This document shows positions 1 through 5,110 of a stretch of DNA of 5,110 bases, piece by piece. Both the position numbers and the translations under genes were made by a program. Origin of the DNA: UBA8522 sp035528895 (GTDB lineage: Bacteria; Acidobacteriota; Aminicenantia; Aminicenantales; UBA8522); assembly GCA_035528895.1 (NCBI GenBank), contig DATKXS010000083.1, positions 1 to 5,110 on the forward strand, written 5' to 3'. Within the stretch, counting starts at the first letter, position 1. Every line of letters starts with the position of its first letter. Under the pieces are notes generated by a model, which searched no databases, was not told where the DNA came from, and was given only the letters and a program-made list of their open reading frames with translations.

Positions 1-502
1 CGCCAGGGGGCAGAAGATCGCCCGGGACGCGGACGGCCTGCTCGTCGTCCTCGACGCGTCCCGGATGCAGAGCGGCGAGGATGAACAGTTGGTCCGGAGA
101 TACCGGGGGAAAAAAATGCTCCTCGTTTTCAACAAATCCGATCTCCTGCCGAAAATCGACAGGCGGAGGATCCGGGAGCTGGCCGGTGGATCCCCGTCCA
201 TTGATGTCTCGGCCCTGAAGGGCAGGAATATCGACAAGCTGAGGGAGGCCATCCGCGGGCAATTCGCCCCGGAACCCGCAAAAGAGGAGGACATTATCCT
301 CCACGCCCGGCAAAAAGACCTCCTCCGGGCCATTCTCGAAGCCCTTCGGCGTGCGGCGGTACTCCTGGGGAAGGGGCATTCCGTCGAACTCTATGCCGAG
401 GAGATCCGCAGCTGCTTGCCCCTCGTCGGCGAACTGACGGGGCAAGTGCGCATTGACGAGGTCATCGACGAAATCTTCGGACGGTTCTGCGTGGGGAAAT
501 AG
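1..502 (+). CDS. mnmE: tRNA uridine-5-carboxymethylaminomethyl modification GTPase MnmE (TrmE), 3' part only
   Basis: This is the C-terminal 166 residues of MnmE, open at the left edge of the window (first full codon at 2), about a third of the usual ~450-460 aa. MnmE is a G protein that works with MnmG to add an aminomethyl or carboxymethylaminomethyl group at C5 of the wobble uridine of certain tRNAs, in the cytoplasm. Visible are the late part of the GTPase domain: LLVVLDAS (near 35-61), the G4 motif NKSD (131-142) giving guanine specificity, and a G5-like VSALKG. An alpha-helical segment follows, then LVGELTGQVRIDEVIDEIFGRFCVGK. The last four residues, C-V-G-K (488-499), are the family's hallmark C-terminal CxGK. 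The P-loop, switch motifs and N-terminal folate-binding domain lie outside the window. mnmG begins 9 nt after the stop, so the two partners are co-transcribed. Identification is firm. Confidence 0.96.
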   Translation, partial: ARGQKIARDADGLLVVLDASRMQSGEDEQLVRRYRGKKMLLVFNKSDLLPKIDRRRIRELAGGSPSIDVSALKGRNIDKLREAIRGQFAPEPAKEEDIILHARQKDLLRAILEALRRAAVLLGKGHSVELYAEEIRSCLPLVGELTGQVRIDEVIDEIFGRFCVGK

Positions 503-511
503 GGACTCCGG

Positions 512-2389
512 ATGAAGGCTGAAGGCGGGTTCGATGTCGTCGTCGTTGGGGCTGGGCATGCCGGTTGCGAGGCCGCGGCGGCGGCGAGCGCCATGGGCCT
601 CCGGACATGCCTGGTGACCATCCACCTCGAGACCATCGCCCAGATGTCCTGCAACCCGGCCATCGGCGGCCTGGCCAAGGGGCACCTTGTCCGGGAGATC
701 GACGCGCTCGGTGGCCTGATGGGCCTCCTGGCGGACGAAACCGGCATCCAGTTTAGGCTTCTCAACCGTAGCCGAGGCGGGGCGGTCCAGGCTCCCCGGG
801 CCCAGTGCGACAAATCCGCCTACCGGATGGCCATGAAATACAGGCTCGAACGGATGCCCAACCTGACGGTTTTCCAGGGCATAGTCGCCAAAGTCCTGGT
901 CACGCGAGGCGCGGCCAGAGGGGTGGAAACCCTGGATGGGACCCGCCTTGAAGGAAAAGCGGTCATCCTGACGCCGGGGACCTTCCTCAATGGGATGATC
1001 CATATCGGGCTTCGGAGTTATCCGGCCGGACGGGCGAACGAGCCGCCGTCGGTGGATCTTGCGGAGCAACTGAAAAAGCTGGACCTGAGGGTTTTTCGCC
1101 TGAAAACGGGCACGCCCATGCGCTTGGACAGGGATACAATTGACTGGGGCCCTTTCACGCCGCAGCCCGGAGACGCGGAGCCGGTGCCATTTTCCTACCG
1201 GACGAGCGGGCTTCTCCAAAACAAGGTCATATGCTATCTGGGCTACACCAACGCGGCCACCCATGCGGTCGTTCGCCGTAACCTCGATAAATCCCCCCTA
1301 TATGGCGGAAAGATCAAGGGTATCGGGCCGCGTTATTGCCCTTCGATAGAGGACAAAGTGGTCAAATTCCCCCACCGCGCCCGCCACCAGTTCTTTCTCG
1401 AGCCGGAAGGGCTCGAAACGACGGAAATCTATATCAACGGCATGTCCTCGAGTTTGCCCTACGACGTCCAGAGGGAGATCCTGGCCACGATCCCCGGCCT
1501 GGACCGGGCGAAGATCCTGAGGCCGGCCTACGGAATCGAATACGACGCCGTCTCCCCCACCGAACTCCTGGCCACTCTCGAAACGAAAAAGATCAAGCGT
1601 CTCTACCTTGCCGGGCAGATCAACGGGACATCGGGATATGAGGAGGCGGCCGCCCAGGGCCTCATGGCCGGGATCAACGCGGCCCTATCCATCCGGGAAA
1701 AAGCGCCGTTCGTGCTGAGACGGGACGAGGCGTATATTGGGGTGCTCATCGACGACCTGGTCACGACCGGCGTTGAAGAGCCCTACCGCATGTTCACCTC
1801 CCGGGCTGAATACCGGCTCCTGTTGAGGATCGATAACGCCGACCGCCGGCTGATGGAATATGGTCTGAAGCTTGGCCTCGTTCCGGAAAAAACTTGGAAG
1901 GAATACCAGGAAAAACGGGCTCGTGTGGCGAGCGCAGTTTCGTTTTTAAGGAAAAACAGACTAAAATCGGGGACCGGGGATACCGTGACGCTTTTCGAGC
2001 ACCTGAAAAAACCTGAAATCGGCCTGAGAAGTGTGTTAGAATATGGGAAATTCGAGGAACCGTTGAGCGATGAGGATTGCAGGCACATCGAATCCGAGAC
2101 AAAATATGAGGGGTACATCAAGAAACAGGAGAGGGAGATCGCCAAGTCGGTGCGGTCCGGTTCGATGAAAATACCCGTGGGCGTTGATTTCCGTAAGGCT
2201 TCTGGATTGACCAGAGAAGCAATCGAAAAGCTTGAAAAGATGAGACCGGCGACTTTAGGCGAGGCCAGGAAGATCCCCGGTATGACTCCGGCGGCAGTCC
2301 AAAATCTCAGTCTTTATTTAGAGATCCAGGCCAAAAAATGGGTCTCGAGGGCCCCTGTTTCACGTGGAACTTGCCTTGACGATGAATAA
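512..2389 (+). CDS. mnmG: tRNA uridine-5-carboxymethylaminomethyl modification enzyme MnmG (GidA)
   Basis: Complete, 625 aa, close to the usual ~620-630. MnmG is the FAD- and NADH-dependent partner of MnmE in wobble-U34 tRNA modification. The dinucleotide-binding motif GAGHAG lies at residues 13-18. MSCNPAIGG follows, with C47 matching the conserved cysteine of the E. coli enzyme. Also visible are FRLKTGTP (195-202), RYCPSIEDK (274-282, with the second conserved cysteine C276), GTSGYEEAAAQG (372-383) and PYRMFTSRAEYR (424-435). The C-terminal helical domain, which contacts MnmE, contains GYIKKQEREI and RPATLGEARKIPGMTPAAV. The ATG at 512 is chosen because it puts the FAD motif at the normal distance from the N-terminus; an AGGGA (501-505) overlaps the mnmE stop. 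The final residues (about 611-625) look like a poorly conserved tail, and their codons carry a parS site. The stop lies inside parA, an 8-bp overlap. The last third (1921-2340) is about 50% GC, lower than the rest. Confidence 0.98.
   Translation: MKAEGGFDVVVVGAGHAGCEAAAAASAMGLRTCLVTIHLETIAQMSCNPAIGGLAKGHLVREIDALGGLMGLLADETGIQFRLLNRSRGGAVQAPRAQCDKSAYRMAMKYRLERMPNLTVFQGIVAKVLVTRGAARGVETLDGTRLEGKAVILTPGTFLNGMIHIGLRSYPAGRANEPPSVDLAEQLKKLDLRVFRLKTGTPMRLDRDTIDWGPFTPQPGDAEPVPFSYRTSGLLQNKVICYLGYTNAATHAVVRRNLDKSPLYGGKIKGIGPRYCPSIEDKVVKFPHRARHQFFLEPEGLETTEIYINGMSSSLPYDVQREILATIPGLDRAKILRPAYGIEYDAVSPTELLATLETKKIKRLYLAGQINGTSGYEEAAAQGLMAGINAALSIREKAPFVLRRDEAYIGVLIDDLVTTGVEEPYRMFTSRAEYRLLLRIDNADRRLMEYGLKLGLVPEKTWKEYQEKRARVASAVSFLRKNRLKSGTGDTVTLFEHLKKPEIGLRSVLEYGKFEEPLSDEDCRHIESETKYEGYIKKQEREIAKSVRSGSMKIPVGVDFRKASGLTREAIEKLEKMRPATLGEARKIPGMTPAAVQNLSLYLEIQAKKWVSRAPVSRGTCLDDE
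2356..2371 (+). promoter_or_regulatory. parS: parS centromere-like site (ParB-binding)
   Basis: The 16-mer TGTTTCACGTGGAACT matches the chromosomal parS consensus TGTTTCACGTGAAACA at 14 of 16 positions. The inner 14-mer GTTTCACGTGGAAC is a palindrome except for one pair, with the invariant CACGTG core. The left arm has the Bacillus-like TTTCAC form and the right arm the GTGGAAC form known from Pseudomonas-type sites. It lies in mnmG codons 615-620 and ends 10 nt before the ATG of parA, a classic location next to the genes for the proteins that act on it. By established knowledge, ParB loads here with CTP and slides outward. Binding in this window is inferred, not shown. No second CACGTG was seen in the window. 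Confidence 0.87.
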
Positions 2390-3137
2390 GATCATTGCCG
2401 TAGCGAATCAGAAAGGCGGGGTCGGAAAGACAACGACCGCCATCAATCTTTCGTCTTGCCTTGCTCTCAAGAACAGGAGGACCCTCCTCATCGACCTCGA
2501 CCCCCAGGGCATGTCGACGCTGGGGTTGGCCAAACCGAAAGCATCCGGGCAGGGCATATACCAGGCGATGATGAACGGCCGAGACCTCATGGATTGCATC
2601 CTCGGGACGGAGCTCGAGAACTTCTATCTCTGCCCGTGCTCTCCTGAGCTCTCGGGCATCGAAGCCGAGCTTTACGCAGTCGAGCGTAGGGAAAAACGGC
2701 TTCTCGACGCGGTCGAAAAAACGAGAAGATTCTTCAACTATATCATTATCGATTGCCCGCCCTCCTTAGGATTCCTGACGATCAACGCGCTGACCGCGGC
2801 GGACTCGCTGCTTATCCCCGTCCAAACGGAATTCTTCTGCATGGAAGGGATCCCGGACCTCTTTCAAGCCCTGGAAACAGTGCGGGCCCACTTCAACCCC
2901 AAGTTGGCCATAGAAGGGATCCTCTTGACCATGTTTGACGAGCGGACCAACCTTTCCAAACAGGTCGCCGAAGAGATTCGTAAGTCTTTGAAAAATATCA
3001 TGTTCGAAGCCGTCATTCCCCGCAACGTCCGCCTGGCCGAAGCGCCCAGTTTTGGAAAACCGATCGTCCTTTATGATATTAAATCCAAAGGAGCCGAGGC
3101 CTATCTCAGCCTCGCCGAGGAGATCATTAGCAGATGA
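2382..3137 (+). CDS. parA: Chromosome partitioning ATPase ParA (Soj family)
   Basis: 251 aa from the ATG at 2382, like Bacillus Soj (253 aa). It is a P-loop ATPase that dimerises on ATP, binds DNA non-specifically and is triggered by ParB, thereby moving the parS-origin complex. The deviant Walker A, KGGVGKTT, is at residues 11-18, with signature K11 and K16. LLIDLDPQG has the conserved D40, Walker B IIIDCPPSLG has D124, and PRNVRLAEAPSFGKPI is at about 213-228. The ATG at 2382 gives the standard short start MNKIIAVANQKGG and matches Soj numbering. An in-frame GTG at 2364 would add six residues but lies inside parS, so it is less likely. There is no strong ribosome site (GTGGAA at 2364-2369 is weak and distant); translation is probably coupled to mnmG, whose stop lies 5 nt inside parA. 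Small oddities are Met44 after DPQG, where Soj has Asn, and a C-P-C at 84-86. The stop overlaps the parB start. Confidence 0.96.
   Translation: MNKIIAVANQKGGVGKTTTAINLSSCLALKNRRTLLIDLDPQGMSTLGLAKPKASGQGIYQAMMNGRDLMDCILGTELENFYLCPCSPELSGIEAELYAVERREKRLLDAVEKTRRFFNYIIIDCPPSLGFLTINALTAADSLLIPVQTEFFCMEGIPDLFQALETVRAHFNPKLAIEGILLTMFDERTNLSKQVAEEIRKSLKNIMFEAVIPRNVRLAEAPSFGKPIVLYDIKSKGAEAYLSLAEEIISR
3117..3122 (+). promoter_or_regulatory. Ribosome binding site of parB
   Basis: GAGGAG lies inside the end of parA, 11 nt before the ATG at 3134. It supports that start, which also gives the canonical ParB N-terminus, and the ATGA overlap with the parA stop suggests translational coupling. Confidence 0.6.
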
Positions 3138-3982
3138 GCAAGAAAGCCTTGGGAAAAGGCCTGGGAGCGTTTATCCCGGACGAGTTCAGCATCCTGAAAG
3201 ACGAGAGGTTTGCCGAACTGAACCTCGAGGACGTCAAGCCGAACCCCTTTCAACCGCGGACAAGGTTCGACGACAAAACAATTGATGAATTGGCCCAATC
3301 CATTAGGGAGACAGGTATCGTGCAGCCGGTGATCGTGGCCCCGGAAGATGATCATTACATGATCATCGTTGGGGAACGGCGGTGGAGAGCCGCTCAGCGG
3401 GCGGGTTTGCGCAAGATCCCTGTCCTCATCCGGAACATCCCCAAGGACAAGCAGCTCGAGGTCTCGCTCATCGAGAATATCCACCGCGAGGAGCTGAATG
3501 CCTTGGAGATCGCCCATGCCTACCAAAGACTCATCGACGACCACGGCTATGCCCAGCACGAGCTTGCCGACAAGGTCGGGAAGGACCGGTCCTCGGTCAC
3601 AAACTACCTCCGCCTGCTCAAACTCCCCCAGGAGATCCAGGACCGCCTCGCCGACGGGACGATCTCCATGGGACACGCCCGGGCCATGCTGGCCATCGAG
3701 GACTCGGTAACCCAGCTCTACGCCTGCCGCCAGGTCATCGATAGGAACTTGTCCGTCCGGAACACCGAGGCCCTGGTCAACCGGCTGAAAAAAAAGGCGC
3801 CGCGCGCCCAGAGGAGCCTGGCCGACCCCGACCTCCATGCCCTCCAGGAGGAAATGCTCAAGAGCCTGGGGACAAAGGTCCTCGTTGCGGGAAACCGGAA
3901 CAAAGGCGTGGTGAAGATCTACTACTTTTCACTGGACGACCTGAATCGGATCTACGACAGGATCAAAGGAGTAAGCTCATGA
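3134..3982 (+). CDS. parB: Chromosome partitioning protein ParB (Spo0J family, CTP-dependent DNA clamp)
   Basis: 282 aa, the same length as Bacillus Spo0J. ParB binds parS, then uses CTP to close into a clamp that slides along DNA, recruits SMC and stimulates ParA. The N-terminus SKKALGKGLGAFIP is the basic ParA-activating peptide. The CTP-binding N-domain has NPFQPRTRFDD (37-47), GERRWRA (80-86) and ENIHREELNALE (114-125), the last two being the main nucleotide-contact boxes. The helix-turn-helix for parS is at about 141-165 (QHELADKVGKDRSSVTNYL), followed by GHARAML. After a basic linker (KKKAPRAQ) comes the dimerisation domain, with LGTKVLVAGNRNKGVVKIYYFSLDDLNRI near the end. All key CTP-box residues look intact; the usual Gln in ENIQRE is His here. 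The start overlaps the parA stop (ATGA) and the stop overlaps the bactofilin start (ATGA), so the three genes form one translationally coupled unit. A likely target site lies upstream at 2356-2371. Confidence 0.98.
   Translation: MSKKALGKGLGAFIPDEFSILKDERFAELNLEDVKPNPFQPRTRFDDKTIDELAQSIRETGIVQPVIVAPEDDHYMIIVGERRWRAAQRAGLRKIPVLIRNIPKDKQLEVSLIENIHREELNALEIAHAYQRLIDDHGYAQHELADKVGKDRSSVTNYLRLLKLPQEIQDRLADGTISMGHARAMLAIEDSVTQLYACRQVIDRNLSVRNTEALVNRLKKKAPRAQRSLADPDLHALQEEMLKSLGTKVLVAGNRNKGVVKIYYFSLDDLNRIYDRIKGVSS
3965..3971 (+). promoter_or_regulatory. Strong ribosome binding site of the bactofilin gene
   Basis: AAAGGAG sits 7 nt before the ATG at 3979, within the last codons of parB. It is the best Shine-Dalgarno in the window, fixes the bactofilin start, and suggests that this protein is made in larger amounts than the Par proteins. 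Confidence 0.75.
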
Positions 3983-4371
3983 AAGACAAGCCGCGCGAAT
4001 TGAACGAAAGCAAGCTGGCCGGTTTGATCGACATGGATTCGGAGTTCAAGGGCGACCTGACCTTCAAGGGTTCCTTCCGGATCGAGGGTCATTTCAAGGG
4101 CACGATCAACTCGGACTCCCTTCTCGTCATTGGGGAGAGGGGTAAGGTCGAAGCCGACGTCAAGGTGGGACAGCTCGTCATCAATGGCGAGATCCGGGGC
4201 ACCCTCCAGGCGACCGAGAAGGTCGAGGTCCACAACAAGGGCCGCGTGTTCGGGACCATCCTGTCGCCCATTCTGTATGTCGAGGAAGGGGCGTATCTCG
4301 AAGCGACCTGCCAGACCAAGGGCGCAGCCAAGACCGCTCCTGCAGCAGCTAAAGAGCCGGCCGGCGCCTGA
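3979..4371 (+). CDS. Bactofilin (polymer-forming cytoskeletal protein, DUF583/PF04519)
   Basis: 130 aa, a normal size for a bactofilin. Members polymerise without nucleotide into filaments, often membrane-associated, that act in cell shape, local peptidoglycan synthesis or positioning of other proteins. The core at about residues 10-110 shows the right-handed beta-helix pattern: short strands with regularly spaced glycines and hydrophobics, such as FKGDLTFKGSFRIEGHFKGTI, then LLVIGERGKVEADVKVGQLVINGEIRGTL, KVEVHNKGRVFGTI and LYVEEGAYLEATC. It begins with a charged N-terminal tail (MKDKPRELNESKLAG) and ends in a disordered Ala/Pro/Lys tail (about 114-130). No signal peptide or membrane helix is visible. 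It overlaps parB by 4 bp with a strong ribosome site. In Myxococcus, bactofilins BacNOP scaffold the ParABS machinery, so a role in origin or Par positioning is a reasonable inference, not proven; a shape or cell-wall role is the alternative. The gene is followed by a gap with a weak hairpin and a promoter for pyrG. Confidence 0.93.
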   Translation: MKDKPRELNESKLAGLIDMDSEFKGDLTFKGSFRIEGHFKGTINSDSLLVIGERGKVEADVKVGQLVINGEIRGTLQATEKVEVHNKGRVFGTILSPILYVEEGAYLEATCQTKGAAKTAPAAAKEPAGA

Positions 4372-4378
4372 CCGCGGG

Positions 4379-4410
4379 CGGGCGCGGCGGAATCGCCCGG
4401 GCCGTGTTTC
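4379..4410 (+). terminator. Possible weak terminator hairpin after the bactofilin gene
   Basis: CGGGCG (4379-4384) can pair with CGCCCG (4394-4399) around a 9-nt loop; an alternative 5' arm at 4375-4380 competes. The hairpin is followed by GGCCGTGTTTCT, a poor U-tract. It could slow or partly stop transcription leaving the parAB-bactofilin unit, but it does not meet the usual standard for a rho-independent terminator. Confidence 0.25.
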
Positions 4411-4415
4411 TCCGC

Positions 4416-4444
4416 TTGAGTGTGGAGCGTCCGCAGGATATAAT
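4416..4444 (+). promoter_or_regulatory. Sigma70-type promoter for pyrG
   Basis: TTGAGT at 4416-4421 (4 of 6 to TTGACA) is followed, after a 17-nt spacer, by a perfect TATAAT at 4439-4444. Both spacing and position fit a housekeeping promoter. Transcription would start at about 4450-4452 in GGGTC, leaving a leader of only about 24 nt before pyrG. It lies in the only non-coding gap longer than 10 nt in the window, which adds weight. Use of the promoter is inferred. Confidence 0.72.
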
Positions 4445-4460
4445 CGGAGGGTCAATTTCC

Positions 4461-4464
4461 AGGA
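4461..4464 (+). promoter_or_regulatory. Ribosome binding site of pyrG
   Basis: AGGA, followed by AAG, lies 10 nt before the ATG at 4475. It favours that ATG over the in-frame GTG at 4469, which would be only 4 nt away. A second purine run, GGAGGG (4446-4451), is too far upstream and overlaps the predicted transcription start. Confidence 0.5.
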
Positions 4465-4474
4465 AAGCGTGTTC

Positions 4475-5110
4475 ATGACCAAGTATATCTTCGTCACCGG
4501 CGGCGTCATTTCGGGTTTGGGCAAAGGCATTGCCTCGGCCTCCATAGGCCGGCTCCTGGAGAGCCACGGCTACAGGATCACCATCCAGAAGTTCGACCCT
4601 TACCTCAACGTCGACCCAGGGACGATGAGCCCTTTCCAACACGGCGAGGTCTATGTCACCGACGACGGCGCCGAAACGGACCTCGATCTTGGCCACTACG
4701 AACGGTTCACATCGGCGAAGACGACGCGAGCCCACAACTGGACGGCCGGAAAGATCTACGAATCCATCATCCGGAAAGAGCGGAAAGGCGAATACTTAGG
4801 AAAGACGGTCCAGGTCATCCCCCATGTGACCGACATGATCAAGAGCGCTTTCGAATCTGTCGCTGGCGATAACCATATTGTTATCTGCGAGATAGGCGGG
4901 ACTGTCGGCGACATCGAAAGCCTGCCCTTCCTCGAAGCCACGAGACAGATGCGGCTCAGCTTGGGGGCCGACAAGACGCTCTTCGTCCACCTGACCCTCG
5001 TCCCGTTCGTCGGCTTTTCCGGGGAGCTCAAGACGAAGCCGACCCAGCACAGCGTCAAGGAACTTCGGGCGATAGGCATCCAGCCGGACATCCTGCTCTG
5101 CCGCACGGGA
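4475..5110 (+). CDS. pyrG: CTP synthase PyrG, N-terminal part (runs off the window)
   Basis: 212 residues are visible of a protein usually 530-550 aa. It is cut by the window end, not by a stop. CTP synthase converts UTP to CTP using ATP and glutamine, the last step of de novo pyrimidine nucleotide synthesis. The visible part is the amidoligase (synthetase) domain. The start MTKYIFVTGGVISGLGKGIASASIG has the ATP P-loop with K17. KFDPYLNVDPGTMSPFQHGEV (39-59) and DDGAETDLDLGHYERF (63-78) are nearly invariant, with D71 as the Mg ligand. YLGKTVQVIPHVT follows, then EIGGTVGDIES with the second Mg ligand E139, and GELKTKPTQHSVKELR for UTP/CTP binding and tetramer contacts. The glutaminase domain with its Cys-His-Glu triad lies beyond the window. 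A small departure is HNWTAGKIY where NNxTTGKIY is more usual. The gene has its own promoter (4416-4444), so it is probably at least partly independent of parAB-bactofilin. Confidence 0.98.
   Translation, partial: MTKYIFVTGGVISGLGKGIASASIGRLLESHGYRITIQKFDPYLNVDPGTMSPFQHGEVYVTDDGAETDLDLGHYERFTSAKTTRAHNWTAGKIYESIIRKERKGEYLGKTVQVIPHVTDMIKSAFESVAGDNHIVICEIGGTVGDIESLPFLEATRQMRLSLGADKTLFVHLTLVPFVGFSGELKTKPTQHSVKELRAIGIQPDILLCRTG

Larger units (their letters stand above)
4372..4474 (+). other. Intergenic region between the bactofilin gene and pyrG
   Basis: This 103-nt gap is the only sizeable non-coding stretch. The first ~30 nt are extremely GC-rich and can form small hairpins. The second half carries the pyrG promoter and ribosome site. 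No small ORF, riboswitch or long attenuator-like hairpin is seen in the ~24-nt predicted leader. Confidence 0.7.

Noticed and set aside
391..813. A minus-strand ORF across the mnmE/mnmG junction
   Set aside because: It is rich in Arg, Ser and Pro in the way of reverse-frame translations and opposes the conserved FAD-binding part of mnmG.
2207..2236. A TTGACC in mnmG as a -35 of an internal parAB promoter
   Set aside because: No acceptable -10 hexamer lies 16-18 nt downstream.
3101..3838. A 245-codon minus-strand ORF opposite parB
   Set aside because: It lies wholly against the well-supported parB, its translation resembles no known family, and it has the composition expected from the reverse strand of GC-rich coding DNA.
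4445..4474. A Bacillus-type pyrG attenuator in the leader
   Set aside because: The predicted leader is only about 24 nt and has no terminator hairpin; the GC-rich hairpin lies upstream of the promoter, so it cannot be part of that transcript's leader.
3952..4545. A 197-codon minus-strand ORF across the bactofilin gene, the gap and the pyrG start
   Set aside because: It is antisense to two clear genes and to the pyrG promoter, with no recognisable domain, so it is taken as a shadow ORF.
1..5110. Mobile elements, CRISPR repeats, tRNA or rRNA genes
   Set aside because: No direct-repeat arrays, terminal inverted repeats, transposase motifs or tRNA-like structures were seen; the window is almost fully covered by six housekeeping-type genes.

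Overview
The window is a compact, all-plus-strand stretch of a bacterial chromosome. It carries a tRNA-modification pair (mnmE, mnmG), a chromosome segregation module (parS, parA, parB), a bactofilin cytoskeleton gene and the start of the CTP synthase gene pyrG. Base composition is GC-rich, with a dip to about 50% GC in the last third of mnmG. The MnmG, ParA and ParB types and the parAB-bactofilin linkage suggest a Gram-negative-type bacterium. Acidobacteriota/Aminicenantota-like or Desulfobacterota/Myxococcota-like lineages keep similar gene orders. That placement is inference with low confidence, because no rRNA or lineage marker is present.

Layout: 1-502 is the 3' part of mnmE (end of the GTPase domain, C-terminal helices and the terminal CxGK). 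512-2389 is a complete mnmG. A parS-type palindrome at 2356-2371 sits inside the last codons of mnmG, 10 nt before the preferred parA start (2382). parA (2382-3137) overlaps mnmG by 8 bp. parB (3134-3982) overlaps parA by 4 bp (ATGA), and the bactofilin gene (3979-4371) overlaps parB by 4 bp (ATGA). There is then a 103-nt gap (4372-4474) with a weak GC-rich hairpin and a very good sigma70-type promoter, followed by pyrG, which runs off the window end.

How it works together: MnmE and MnmG form the complex that makes the (c)mnm5 modification of U34 in certain tRNAs. ParA (ATPase), ParB (CTP-dependent DNA clamp) and parS form a chromosomal ParABS system that moves and positions the replication origin region. 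The bactofilin is translationally coupled to parB, which recalls the known scaffolding of ParABS by bactofilins in Myxococcus. pyrG makes CTP, the nucleotide that ParB switches on, but its own promoter argues that it is at least partly a separate transcription unit. The usual rsmG (gidB) gene, commonly found between mnmG and parA, is absent here.

No RNA gene, mobile element, CRISPR array or clearly novel system was seen. The most notable points are the embedded parS, the tightly coupled parA-parB-bactofilin chain, and the pyrG promoter.
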